Shown here one piece after another: positions 1 through 13,900 of a stretch of DNA of 64,000 nt. Both the position numbers and the translations under genes were made by a program. Each line of letters begins with the position of its first letter. The stretch's first letter is position 1. This stretch comes from Pelodera strongyloides. Its lineage: Eukaryota; Nematoda; Chromadorea; Rhabditida; Rhabditidae. The notes beneath the pieces were generated by a model. That model was not told the DNA's origin and searched no databases. It saw nothing but the letters and a program-made list of their open reading frames with translations. The DNA is taken from assembly GCA_036852015.1 (NCBI GenBank), contig JAANDG010000214.1:155130-219129 (forward strand). Direction: 5' to 3'.

Positions 1-877
1 TGTTTATTTTTCCTTTCATTTTTCTCACCTTCAAAACGTAAGCTTTTTTGAGCCGAACGTGCAAAACCGTGTTGTCCTATGCAAGCGAACTACCGGCCGG
101 TTTCTGATACTGATTGAAACTGCATTCTTTTGGACTATGCTAAGAGAGTCGAAGTCGATTTTTTTTTCTAATTTGTGCTCATTTGCATATGATGCATAAA
201 AATGAAGATTCCATTATGCGTTTCAGAAACCGGTTGGTTTTTCGCTTGAGTTTTAGATAATTAGTATAAAAATGTTGAATTAAAAAGTTTAGGGCGATTT
301 GGGAAAGTTCCATAATAGTGGTGCAGATGAAAAAGGAAAACAGGGCGTAGATTTTCCCATGCTCAAGCGGCTCGCTGTCCCAGCACACAATACTTTAAGC
401 TTTTATCTGGTTTGTTTACTTTCGCACATATATCATTTATGCGTATTTTACCTAGGTACGTAGTTTCATTTCCTTGTGGCAAGCATGGTAAGTCTCGTCT
501 GTGGAACGTTTCCAGTCAGTTACATGAGGAAACTTTGGCGGCGCGCTTCTGGGTTCGATACAGTGAAACATCCGAAATTTGTCGACAGCTCAGGCCAAAT
601 ACTGAATACAGGGCACGCACAGCCAATGTTTCTCTTGTTGTAGACAAAACACGAAAATGGACATAATGCAACAACTAAAAGGAATTTCATTGCAGTCCTC
701 TGTAGATTTGACCTTGTAAGAAGCTTATTCCGTACTGTCACTTTTCACGTTTTTTTGCGTGCTTCGTTCAAATACTTAAGAACTTCAGATGTTTCATAAA
801 ATATGCCGCATGCCCGTTTTTTTATTGTTGTCACCTTTGTAGTCGCCTCAGGCGGGTAAATCAGTAATCATTTTCAG
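1..877. other. Upstream stretch without an assigned exon
   Basis: Holds a MITE copy (84-247). A short open segment at about 490-640 has possible splice signals but no recognisable match, so it is not called an ABCA exon. Confidence 0.4.
84..247. mobile_element. MITE family A copy, degraded
   Basis: Inverted ends ACCGGCCGGTTTCTGA and TTTCAGAAACCGGTTGG around an AT-rich core with ATTTGCATATGATGC. TTAA flanks no longer visible. Confidence 0.6.
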
Positions 878-3129
878 GGAGGTGTGCTTTTTGTGCCACT
901 TCTTCTCGTTCCAATGAAAATGCGTACTGTAGGATTAATCGCAACAGAACAGTACAACGGACATCGTGTAGGCATTTTTATTAGTGTAACAAACAGAGTG
1001 GCACCGGCTCAACGTGAGTACATTTTGCAAATGAATTGTTGTAAATTAGAAACAAATAAATAAAGAATAGTTTTACATGGAAAAGGAGGCCTAATCTATA
1101 AATTGTAACTCCTAACTCATAGTCTAACACGAAATACCGGCGGGTTTTTGAAACGCATCGAATACACCAGCATTCTTATGCACCTTATGCAATTAATCTA
1201 TTAGAATAATAAGACGAGCTAATTTCGAGCAAATTAGCCTCAATTATCAAAATGCAGTTATCTGCTATTCGTTTCAAAAAAAATCCGGTATTTCCCTACA
1301 GGGACAGGCCTATCAAAGTAAACCTATGTTTACGATACGTTCATAATGATTATAAAGCATTTTTATTACAATATATATAAACCAAATTTCCCCTACATCG
1401 TATATTCATACGCAAAAATGCAGATGTCAAAGCTGTCTATGCAAAATTATCGTAAAATTAGAATGCGATCAAAATTTGCATACACAGCCTTGAAATCTGC
1501 AGTCTTACGGTATACATATGAGATGAGCTCATCGGAAAACGTTCCCCAGGGGTAAATGTAGATAAAATTTGGTTTGTATGTATTAAATTAAATGCCTTCT
1601 ATTAATTATGATATGAACATATCGTAAATAAGGGCTTACTTTGATGGGCCTGTCCCTTTTAGTAATATGCAAAATATTCAGGAGCTAATGAGCATTATGG
1701 GCATGAACAAGAAAGTCTATTACTTCTCACATTTTGTCTTTCTATGGATAAAGGAAATCCTTGCTATTTGCATACCATTCATAAACTTTTATCTCGGTGC
1801 CAAAGAAGTAAGTAATTTAACTGTGATCTTTTGGAGCAAGCTGTCACTACTTTTACATTTTAAAGCAATTGAGCGCTGAGCTGCATGGGGTGCCTAGGGC
1901 AGACTGTAATATCGTCTAGCAATAAGTCTTAATTATAGTTTATTGAACATAACACATTTAAAATGTTGTCTTGGCCGTTAAAAGGTCGTGTATTTGATTT
2001 CTTGATTTCACGCACTACTACTTTCATTCAGTGTCACAATAGGGGTTGACGATCGATGATATATTAATTCATCTAAGATCTACTACAATATTTCAGTGCA
2101 TAAGCGGTATCCTGATTTTCCTGTTCGCACTCGGATACTCGATTAATTTCTTGTTTTATGTCGTAATTTGTGCTGCGTTATCACCCACGGCAGATGCATC
2201 CTTATTGGGTATGGACCTATATATTGTTCGTTGTATGTTGCTTTTGTATGAAGCAAACAAATATGGAACTGAAACGCGAAAGAATAACCAGCACATAAAT
2301 AGAAGCACATAAATATTGCTTTCTTTACCTACATAAATGGCTCATCATCGAAGAACACAAAAAGCAACAAGCTTTTCATAATCACCTTACAATCCGAAGC
2401 GAATCGCCCTGGAGAGTTTTTTTTTGTATTATTGCTAGTCATTAACGAAAAAATCTTGAATTTCCAGTGGCACTCATAATGACAGTTTTAACAACTGCTC
2501 CACAATGGGTATTCGGTCAGCCGTCGGGATTAGTCTGGAATCTCCTGCTCTGCTTCAATTTCAATTATGTTTTGTCCTCTGGTGGGGATATCTGGATGGA
2601 CCAGCTGCGAAGGAGTAAGACTTTTTGGTTGATTTGTTTTTTTCCTTCAAGACGTGCTCCCAGCAACGTCAACCAAGACCGCGAAAACGGCGCAGGATGT
2701 ATTGCACAGCAAAGCAGCGTTTCCAACTTATCTTGACATTCCCGTGAACAATCAGTCGACTTGGGGAACCCATTTCCCATTGTTTATATCTTCCGCTTGG
2801 GAACTCGAATCGAACACACGATCGTGCTACCATGACATACTTAGAAGGCAGACATTGAGCAAGTTTTTTCATAACTGTAGTTGTAGTGTTATCCATAGTT
2901 TGTGTTTGCACAGTATTGTCAGAGAATGATAGATAGCCAATGTTAATCGGAACTGTGTTTAGACAAGAAACTCGGCTTCGGTACCTTGTTCACCAACATT
3001 AGTTCGGAGAGAACTTTCGGCGTCCCATTCATTATGATGTGGGTCGATATAATATGGATGTTTGCCGTTGTATGGAAGATTGACCAAATTAAGGGGATGT
3101 TGAAGCTTGACAAGTTGCTTTTCTGGAAG
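878..3129 (+). other. ABCA gene, exons for the end of transmembrane domain 1
   Basis: Exons 1-5 of the ABCA gene. Exon 2 carries the segment [17 protein letters not shown], which matches the conserved ABCA stretch where the protein re-enters the membrane after the first extracellular loop (family pattern K-E-x-M-x-x-M-G). Exons 3-5 add hydrophobic helices, including [19 protein letters not shown] and [16 protein letters not shown]. The donor of exon 5 (GTCAGC at 3130) is weak but keeps phase with the acceptor TTCGTTCAG at 3324. Exon 1 is assigned because it is in phase and reads as membrane-proximal sequence; it is the weakest of the five. Confidence 0.8.
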
Positions 3130-4869
3130 GTCAGCTCCTTCATAATACTAACAATAATAATGCTAATAATTGCCTAGCGTATGTGAAAGATGCTTTGTTT
3201 TATAGGGTTGTACTTATTTTCTACGCAAAAATGGCATAATGTGAAACAATATTTAAATACTACAAGGCAATACAATTTTTGAGTATATCATGTGTCATGC
3301 AGCGTAAATATGATATTCGTTCAGAAAAAGATGAAATTAGTCGATACTGCTGGCAAGTTGAAACTGGATGAACTAGAACAAAATCACGAAAAAGATCCAC
3401 ACCGTGATGCTTCACCGGCAGATATCAAACTGGAAAACGTAGCCAAGGTATATACAATGAAAAAACGTAGTCAAGGTGTAGACAATGAAACCGTGGGTAA
3501 AATTCGTTGTCATCGTGCTTCGTAGGTATAATTCTTTTCTGGAACGACCTTCTACTTCCTACATACGGCGAACCTTTGTGAATAGACAATTACTAATAAT
3601 TAATACCGATTAGTTGGACAAATAGCAGACCGTGTGAATATTTTCAGGTTTATGACAACTCTTTTGTTGCAGTTCGAAAGCTTGACCTTACCGCACGTCG
3701 TAGCCAAGTAAGTGGACAATAATACTCACGAAATCCTGTAAAAAATAGTGCTTTAAGATATAACACCAGAAAAGCAAGATGGAGGCACTCCTAAGCCCTA
3801 CGCTAAGGTCCTAAGCAAGCATGTCAGTCTTTGTTCTATAAAAATGAAACACAAGGTCTGGAAAGCCAAATATTCAGCTCTAAACAATAGCGGGACACAT
3901 AAAATAAGATTAATAAGCATACCCACTACCAAACAAACTTCCACTCCATGTTTTAGGTCACTTGTCTGTTGGGGCATAACGGTGCCGGCAAATCGACGGC
4001 TTTTAACATGATCACTGGTATCATAAGGGAAACTGCGGGAAGTGTTTACGTGAATAAAGAGGAGAGTATCGGTTATTGTCCGCAGCACAATGTCCTTTAC
4101 GACGATATGACTGTCTTTGAACATTTGTGGCTTTACGTGAAGCTGAAGGGGTAAGTTGATTGCTTAATGCTTCGCACTCTTGTATTCATCAGCTGCTTGT
4201 TCTACGTCGCATACAGCATCAAGGGAGACCAATATCAAGGGAGTATTACCGGCCTGTTTTTGAAAACTCCTCGATCACTAAGTTACCCGAAAATTCTGCG
4301 CTAAACGGCTATTATATGTCCTACCAAGGTTGCTTTTACGGTTGGTCGGAGAATAATACGGTTGTTTGTTTATGTTATGTAACGTAAGTTCTGTTGATTA
4401 TTTCTGCAAAAAGCGTCGTGGTTGTTTAGCATTTTTTCGTAATAAGGTATTTACCACGCTCTTTCGAAAATAAGAACAAAACTAAGCACTTGTTCCTGCT
4501 CTTTAATATTATGAAGGCAAGGTGGTTGCTGACAGGATCATAGGAATAAACCTAACTGACTGGAATGATTTCCCAAACTGGTTGCTAAGCCTCTTAAATG
4601 CCTCACAGCAAAAATTTTCAAAAACAAAGCTACTTTGCTCTTCACTTCTGTAAAAAGTGCTCCCTTTTAAGGGAGAATGAAAATATTAAAGAAAAAATCG
4701 AGACTTTACTTGTTGACTTGAAACTCGAAGAAAAGAAAAATGTGGTGAGCATGCGTTTTTTTTTTTTGAAATGCCTTCAGAAAACACGAATTTAGACTCT
4801 GTCTCTCTCTCCCTCTCTCGCTCTCTCTCCCTCTCTCGCTCTCTCTCTCGCTCTCTCTCTCTCTCGCTG

Positions 4870-4901
<32 letters not shown>

Positions 4902-7900
4902 GGACTTCGAATTTATTATATACTTTGCAGAGAGCCAAAAAATTGTCCGGTGGTCAGAAAAGAAAATTATGTTTGGGTATGGCACTGGTGGGAAATCCGA
5001 GGGTAATTTACCTTTTCTTTTCTTTACATCCAAAGTTCACTCGTTTCAGTTTCTCAATCGTAACCAGTCAAGGCGGATTTTAGGTAGTCGGACATTTGTG
5101 CCAGGTTTACCGTGGAAATGTCTGGATAAACATAGATACAATCGGAATGCCACTAAGATAATGTAATTTTCATTTCAGGTTGTTCTTCTTGATGAACCTA
5201 CAGCAGGAATGGATGTTGAGGCGCGCGATTTTGTGACAGTCTTCCTCGAAAAACATAAAATTGGAAAGTAAGCAGCCTTGTGCTTTATAAAAGCTTAGCG
5301 CGAAACTTTATAAAAGTTTAGCGCGAAACTAGAAAAAAAAACTCCGCACTAGAAAAAGGAATGTGTATGGCTGCCCAACATCGGACGCTGCCCATTTTTC
5401 ACAATACACTTTGGTTAGCTAACAGATCGTGCGCCAAAATGTCGCCTTTATGTCGCCAAAATCAAGGAAGTTTCTCCGGGAGCACGACTCGTCTCATCAG
5501 AGTGAAGCGGCAAGGCTCCAAAAAATAATTACAGGTCAATTTTGATCACTACTCATTACTTGGACGAGGCCGAAGAGCTAGGCGACTGGGTGTATATTAT
5601 GTTTGACGGAGTCGTGTTCACCAGTGGATCTGTTGACTTTCTCATTGACAGGTAATATGTCTACTTTTGTTTTTTTTAGAGCGTCCCGTCGATATTTCTT
5701 TATTTATTTTGTCATTTCTGTCGCTTTTACGCTAATTTTGTTAGATACGGTAGCGGAACAGTCTTGAGCATTCTAACTTCACAAGGAAAGAACCCACAAG
5801 AACTGTCAACTAAAGTGGCACAAGTAAGTAGCTAACGCGTAGTTTTGAAAATCGATCATTCATCCTTCGGACGTTCCATCCGAAGCCTCTCCCCTCTTCA
5901 TGTTTGCTGTTCAAGAAAACTGTAAAATGTATTGGCTGTAAATGTACAAAAAAAAGCAATTTAAAACCCTCTATTTCAGCTTGCAAAGAAAGAATTCAAC
6001 ATTGAAATTGGCAGCAAGGTGTTTGAAAGAACTGTAGGTTGTAGCAGTTATTACACATATCGTAAGAAATCGTGTATATTTTCGGACGAAGTGAGCATAT
6101 TCGTACCCTGAGCAGTACCTTTATTTTCGCACTATGATACCTACGTTGTCTGAAGCACATGCTTAACAGGTCGAAATTTCTATTCCAAACACTGGCGCAT
6201 TCAAGAAATGGCATGATAACTTTGTTCACCTACTGAGCGTAAGTTCTGCTGTTGTCTTACGTTCAACATTATTATTTAAAAAAATGAACCACGTTGGTTT
6301 GCTTGAAAAATAAAATGTTGATTGACCCCTTGGGATGCTTGCGCTCTATCGCGCGCGCGCCGCACTCTACTCGATTAAACACAAAGTACAAACACGCTAT
6401 GTTAAGGCACTCGAAAAACAAAAGGACAGCATTGGAATTGAAACTTTTGGAATCGAAAGAAATTCGCTGGAGAGTGTTTTCTTCAGGTTGTTCACTTTTC
6501 TACCTTTGCTTATGCCAACAGGCTATCGTCTCCTTAAAAAGGAAGGCAGTCACTTCAAATACAACTTTTTTATTCGATTTTTATTAGATGCAAGAAGATT
6601 CATAAAACAATATGCAGCCAGTAAAAATAAAAGCGAACTCATGGAGAGAAATCAATGAAAATGGGTTCTGGTAAATGACCGTCGCTGGTGCATATATGCA
6701 ATTGCCAGGGGTACTTGGAGAGTGAACAGCCTGCAGTGTTACACCTGGCGCGTGGTTTATCACTGCAGGGTATTTATTATGAAACTCTATACGGGCAATT
6801 ATAAACTACGGTATACTAGTAAAACTCATACACAGGGATTTCTCTCCCTGAGTTCGTTTTGACGTACTTTGGTTCTGGAATCGTAGTGTTCTTCACATAT
6901 TTGAATATTTAATGAGAAGCGAATAAAAAATACGAATTTGTAGTGACTGCGATCCTTTAAAATCTTTCTACTGAATAACGGACTCTACAAATTTGCAACA
7001 TAATTGTGTGCCTGCCTGTGAGAACCCTACCCGACGACAGTTGAGACTTGCTGTTCTGTACAAAATAACAAAAGAAAGACTGAATAAGCCACCCGTGTTT
7101 TGTAGAGTCGGCGAATTGGCGGATAAATTGACTGGGCATAAAAACGAAGCCGTTCATTCAGATCCAATCGTTGATCAGCGTAGACCACGGTGAGTTTTAA
7201 CACCGTCTTTTTGCTCCACTGTTGCAAAAATTCACCCCGTCAATGCGAATTAACATTGAGAAGATTCCTTGGATGTGAACGTCGCTTGGCATCCTGTACG
7301 ATTTGTACAGTAGGAACGGCACACATTAATTACATTAGGTGCATTCTAATTGCTATACCTAATAAAGATGTGAAGTTACGTAACCGTGTTACCACCGGTA
7401 TACGATCTAGCAGCACATTAACCATATTTTCACTCTTGAAATTTAGAGCGATTCGTCCCTTATTTTCGTTTATCGCACTTCTGGCCAAGAGACTGTTGTA
7501 CACTTCGAATAATCTGTTCATTTTCTTATTACACGCAATACTACCGATGGTGGCACTGGTTTCTTGCATTCAAAGCTTCAAGCCCCCAGGACTGAAGGGT
7601 TGGTAAAGCCCAAATTATATTTATTACTAAAAAAAGCTTCAAGCCCCCAGGACTGAAAGGTTGGTAAACCCCAAATTATATTTATTGCTAAAAAAGAACG
7701 AATGTTGTTCTAGAACAAACTTTATATGAAAATAGATCCGCAAAACAGTCTGATGTCTCTTCGTAGGAAACGTCATATATATCCGATTCTAAAGTTAGGG
7801 CCCTTTGTCGTTGAATAATTATTCAAACTACTAATTCTTAATAATTGCACCACGTTTATTCAATGGTCGTACAATGCAGTTCTAATGTGAGCTTCTGAGC

Positions 7901-10900
7901 TTCTGACTCCACATTTGGCGACGAGTTCCAGATGACAAATTTCTCGGCATATCCGACGTCAAACTAGAATATTCACTGACCGCTTCCCTTAGGTGCGACT
8001 TTGTCATTGGATTTCATGGAAGGATTGAAATTTGTAAGAAGTGAAGGATCGAATATTCTCTTTAATTATGACGATGTGGACAAGTACTTTAAAGAACATG
8101 GCCGTGCCAATCAGGTAATAAAATATAATACATAATACTATGGGGTCATTGATTTATATTTTATGTGGGCATTTCGCTCTAGAATATAGAACTGGTAACG
8201 AAACCTTCCCGATACAATGCAGATGTAGCAGCTGCGAGGTAAAGCAATATGACGAAATTAGACCGGAGTATTTTTTTATTAGGCCGGAGTATTTTTGAGT
8301 TCTCCAACTAGGAAAGCTTCTTTATAGCTAGACAAGCTGAAATCTTCGGAGTACAATAATTTTGTCCGAAAGTACGTGGATTATCCCCAAATTGGCTTTG
8401 GTAAGTTCTTAGAATTTGGCACAAATATTAGACAACACTAAGATGTTAAATGGTCACTCTCAAAGACCGATAATCGGCTGCTAGCGGCTGGCCCGTTACC
8501 TATGTATATTTGTTTAGGAATTATGGTCAATGGTGGTGTTGGGTCTATTTCCTACAACCAATACGCCTACCATACCATTCCCGTGGCGGTTAACATGTAC
8601 TTTAATTTCATGCTCAAAAAACGTTCGTTGTGTTTTTCTTATTTGGAATTCGTCATATTTTTAAGTCGTAAACCCCTACCCTACGTAATAATGGAGAGCA
8701 AAATTTAATTTTTAAAACACAGCCGTTTTTAATTTGTACCAATAAAACTATTTTATTTGAAGCATTTGTAAACGACCGGAAGAAAATTGCAAATTTCCGG
8801 CAGGTATTTTGTACATTTAGAATTTGGTGACAAAGCTTATATAAAATCGCGAATCCAACCGTATAAAGTGGACGCTAGAGACAAGTCAGCCAACGTATGT
8901 TTTACACTGGAACTGAACTACTGAACCCTGCCTACCCTTGGTTTACGTGATTTTCACTGTGCTAATTCGAATATCTCGCTTGCATTTTGCTTATCAAGAA
9001 GATTCTTCAAAGTCAGAATTTTATATCTAGGCGAAATATTCTCGTCTTAAAGTGTATGTGCCCTCCGGGAACCTTTACCTTATGAGTACTAATTTTTGTT
9101 ATTTTATTTTGTTTTCATTTAGGCCACAGTTATGGCGTTCATAACTCCCGCATGTTTCCTATTTTATCTGCTCATTTTGGTAAATTATGTCATTGCGGAA
9201 ACCAAGTGCAAATTTGATCACTTGGTAAGTGCCCAATACGATCCAATTAGTTCTTCGGACCCCTAATTTTTTTTTCGGACCCCTATTTCTCATTCGGACC
9301 CCTAAAGGCAAACAGAGCCGCTGGTTTTTTCTCGGCCGAAAATCGGAGAAATGTCGGAAAAAGCTCGGAAACAAAGATCGTTTTTTTTTCGGATCGATCG
9401 ATTTGACGTGCAGCGTATTCTGATGAGTTCGGGCTACGAGACTATTGTACTAGCAAACTATGCCAGCCACCAATAAACTATTATCTTAAAACTTGAAAAC
9501 TTGAAATTTTCGTAGTATTTTAATCGTTTGTGAATGTCCTTAGCACTAACAAATCAACGAATCAGGTATCTTTCCTACTAGCGGAATTTTAGACGTGACA
9601 GCGGTCGAACTTTTTGTTTAATTCAATATCATCGAAATAATATTACAGCAAACTCTCAGCCCGTTGTCAAAGTTTCACCTTTGGTTTGGGAATTACATGT
9701 ATGATTTCATCTGGTTTATGATTCTTATCACCGTGGCAATGATATTCTTTTTGACTGCGGGCATGTTCGTTGGGCAAGCAACAGCGTAAGTTTATATAAT
9801 TTAATATAGCGACATAATAATTCAAGTACGGCTATGCGGTTACTCTCAAATGTATATTTTTTCTATATCCCTTCTTCTCTGGACCCTTCTTGTTACGGAA
9901 TTCGGGGAATTATGGGAAGTTATATATTGCAGATGTGGTTTACCAATTTTGAACCAAAAAAAATAATGAGAAGGTGTAATTTGAAGAATTTTCATTTTTA
10001 GAGTCTTTTTGATGTCAATACTGTTCTTCTTCTGTATTGCTTCGCTCATATATGGAGTGTCTGCGCTTTTCCAATTTTCTGGCTCCGTAAGTATTCAAAG
10101 GGTTGGGAACACTGTAAAAAATTATCATGATCTTTTAGTTGATTGATTCAATGATTCGGAATATCGTTCCGAAAAGTGAAGACTTGGCATGAACCACTTG
10201 ATTTATGATCGTCAGATTGATTAAAGCGCACATATATGAACTTTTGCTTAAGAAGGACCTGTACATTTATTCAGGCCGCACCTGTGATTCTCATTGGTTT
10301 AATCGTCGCAGCCCTGGCTGGTGTTATAATGGACCTCTTTTGGGAAGACTCGGCCGTTAGTTGCTAGATTATTACTTTCAGCTAGTAGGAACATTTGATG
10401 TGTAATCTGAAAATAGAAAATGAGACAGTACAATGGAAGAACACACATAATAACCATGCAATTCATACAGTAACATTATGATATATGCATAAGTTAGGTG
10501 AATTTGCAGTTTCAAATCTTCAAGTTATCCTCTACAGATAAACTGGTTACTTGTTGAGCCCATTCAATTGCTAAACATAAACGAAATTTAAAAAAGTGCC
10601 TTCACAACGACAGGAAGCTAATTATGCATCCTTGTAAAGGTATTCGATGTGGATTCATGACTATTTTCGTCAATTGTAACTCATACAGCATAACCGCGCG
10701 ACTGCATGATCGCATGGACACCGAATGGACACCGCATGCGGTCCACCATTGCGCAGAAACCAAACGAGCTACCAGGCACCGCACGGACACCGCATGAAGT
10801 AGGCGGGCACCGCACGGACACCGCATGAAGTAGGCGGGCACCGCACGCGGTGTCCATGCGGACACCAACGCATGTGGTGTCCATGCGGACATGCGGACAT

Positions 10901-13900
10901 GCTGACATGCGGACATGAGGACATGCGGTTATGCGGTGCGGTGAACAATACCCTCTTTTCGAATCTTCTTGATTGCGTGCTTCAATTGCTCCAAAGTTGT
11001 AGTTCAGGGTCTAGCTTCGCTGTTATCGCCAACTTTCGTCTTTTACAAATTATTGTCAGAATTGCTCATGGGCACCCATAAGAATAAAGGTGATTGAAGG
11101 AACCATGGCATCTATTTGCACAAGTTACATTCTTAGGCAGTTAGAATTTAAAAGCCACATTTACTTGGCGGAATTTAATGTAAGAGAGCCTATGCCAAGT
11201 TGACTTCTCGCTATTGTCACTTACCGCCTTTATACTAGTACGGAAGTGTCTCTATAGCTAACATTAAGTTCTTCTATAACTCCCTGCGCCCCTTTTGATC
11301 CCCTATCGATTGAATGTGGTCGTAAATCAGTAATCAGTAAAATAGATATTCTACAATAATTTTAGGTGAACGTTTTATCTACATGGGCGTTGATCTTGCT
11401 ATTTACTTCATTATATTTCTTCTCGCTCGCTCATCAATTAGAGCGATGTGCTCTGCCAAAAAGAAGTACAAAGGCCCGGAGGAGGTTTCTAGTTTGCAAC
11501 ATTCTTATTATTCTTATTACCGCTTACAATTCTTTTAGGAACATTTTTATTATTAATGATAATTTCACATAAATAACCACATGAGAAGTGTATAGCTAGA
11601 GGGAGAACAATCTGTCATAAAGACTTCGAGCCCATGCACTAAAGTGTTGCTTCTTCCAATTAATTATAAGAACTTATTACAGAGCTTGGCCCCTCCAAGC
11701 GAAGATGTTCTTTCCGAAGAAAGAAACGTGTCCACTCCGTCTGGAACACAGGTATTCCATGCTGTAAATGTTTATTCTACTCTCTCTCTCTCTCTCTCTC
11801 TTTCTTTCCTCTTTCTCTCAATGCATAGATTCAGACCTGTGCTATGCATATAGGACACTGAAATGTAGTCAACGAGAAGAACTTACAAAAAATGACTTCA
11901 AACCCTTTAACTATTAACCCATGTTCCCTGTGCCTGACGTGCACATAAGGGCACGGGCATTTGCATATTATGTCAATACCAATAAGGGGACTGTTAGTGT
12001 GCGCTGATTTGTTTCTGACATGTATTAAATCTGTAATTAATCACTTCCAAGTAACAAGCGAGTCTCCGCTTTTTAATAAAACACCAAAGCAAATGTTATT
12101 TTAGTGTAATTATTTTAGTCTGCAGAACAAGGTGGTGCAGGCGACTACGTGCTCAAGGTACGATTATTTACTACACTTTTAAATCCTCTTCTCCATAGAT
12201 CTAATATTTTGCGTGACCCTTTTTATCTTTCTTGATACTCATTCTCTATCTAATGATGACTTATGTCATTGTTTTATGCATAATTTGGTTCTTTTTAGGT
12301 GGTTGACATTTCGAAAAGTTTCCCTGGAAAAGTAGCGCTTCGGAAGGTCACATTTGGAATCAAACGAGGAGAGTGCTTTGGATTGTTAGGTATTGCGAAG
12401 GTATTTTTTTTATACAAAGTATTACTCGTCATGGCTCCGCGAAAGCTTGCCAAGTTTGGTTTCGGTTGGCCCACATGGCGCGCTTGTGATCCTTGTTCCT
12501 TGTTTTGCCTCACAGCATAATGGCTCAGTCATTGCGATCAATTAGAATTAACATTATATTACAGGAGCTAGCGGTGCCGGTAAGACAACAGCGTTCGATA
12601 TAATTACTGGAATAACTTACCCGACCACAGGAACAGTGACACAGGAGAAAGACAAGGACACAGGCGTGGTGCGTTATTTCACTGTGTGTTTCCTTCGTTT
12701 CAACTCAAAATAGCATATCGCATGCTGCGCGGCACAGTGTTATGTTTTATTAGACAAACAAACAGTTTGATATAAGAAGAACGCATTTTCAGTACCACTT
12801 TTGTGGTTAATTGATTAGAAAATTAGATACTCGCACAAGAAACAAATGTGCACATTAGTAAAATAACATTGTGCTAAGAGTTGTTCCGCGACAAAATTAC
12901 ATACAGAGAACAGCATAGGCATAGAGTATGTGATGACAGATTTTGTCATGCAAACGGTCTGTTTGTTTCAGAAAATTGGTTATTGTCCGCAATTTGATGC
13001 AATTCTCGACTGCTTGACTGGATATCAAGCACTTACCATCTTGGCTTGTTTCCACGGTTATGCACACCCGTTCAGAAAAGCCGACCACGTCCTAGATCTT
13101 GTAGGAATGAAATCGATGAAACATAAGAAAATTCGTCATGGAAGGCAGGTTTTCAGTACCATCCGTGTGTAATACAGACTACCATTTCGAAGTGCCTACA
13201 GGGCCCGGGTGGTCCAGTGGCAGCACGTTCGTCTCTAACGCAATCGACCCGAGTTCGATTCCGGTCCGTGACAACTTTGAAACCACCACCCGGCGAGGGA
13301 ATCATGGGCGATCCCTCCTGGTCCTAGCCCGAAGACGCCGCGCAATTTGTCATCTGGAACTCGTCGCCTGTACTCAGGACCTGGGGGGAACACGTCATAA
13401 GCAAACCTTGCACTCCCTTGGGTGCCCGCTCTTGATGAGTAAATAAATCTTAAATTTTAAAATCCTTGAAACTGTGTATTCTGCGTTCGTGTGTTTTCTC
13501 AAACTCTCATTTCAGTGGTGGTCAGAAACGGCGGATAAGTTTGGCAGCGGCACTACTTGCGAGGGCGCCTCTTACAATTCTGGACGAACCCACGGCCGGA
13601 GTAGACGTCAAGGTATCCAGCAGATATGTTTACTCAGCAAAGGAAACACATGTGTGTTCAACTTATGCTTTGTTTACCTCATACCCTTGTGCCTAACTAT
13701 GAAAGACAATGTGCTGAAAGTTGAAACGCGCACGGAAACGGACGAAGAGCTATGATTAGTTATTGATTAAGCACACACTGGCTTCACTAGGGTAAGGGTA
13801 AGCTTGTGTTTTGATGAAATCGAACGCTGATCATGTGGTTGTTGCTTATCCGGAAGGGTGCCTGTCATCACAGCAGGTGAACAGGTTCGAGTCCACGTCA

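Larger units (their letters stand above)
7106..11484 (+). other. ABCA gene, transmembrane domain 2
   Basis: Exons 17-29. Exon 17 is a polar linker, exon 18 the first helix of TMD2 (hydrophobic [17 protein letters not shown]), exons 19-23 the second extracellular loop. Exon 22 contains [14 protein letters not shown], matching the conserved ABCA loop motif N-N-x-A-Y-H-S-L-P-V-A-L-N. Exons 24-29 contain the remaining helices (for example [47 protein letters not shown]). The end of exon 18 and its donor are duplicated in tandem just downstream (7572-7693). Confidence 0.88.

Noticed and set aside
4686..5166. Open frames with Arg-Glu or Leu-Ser repeats
   Set aside because: Produced by the CT microsatellite in an ABCA intron; the true exon here is 4931-5002.
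13201..13277. Functional tRNA gene
   Set aside because: A and B boxes are present but no acceptor stem or anticodon arm pairs; it continues into a SINE-like body.
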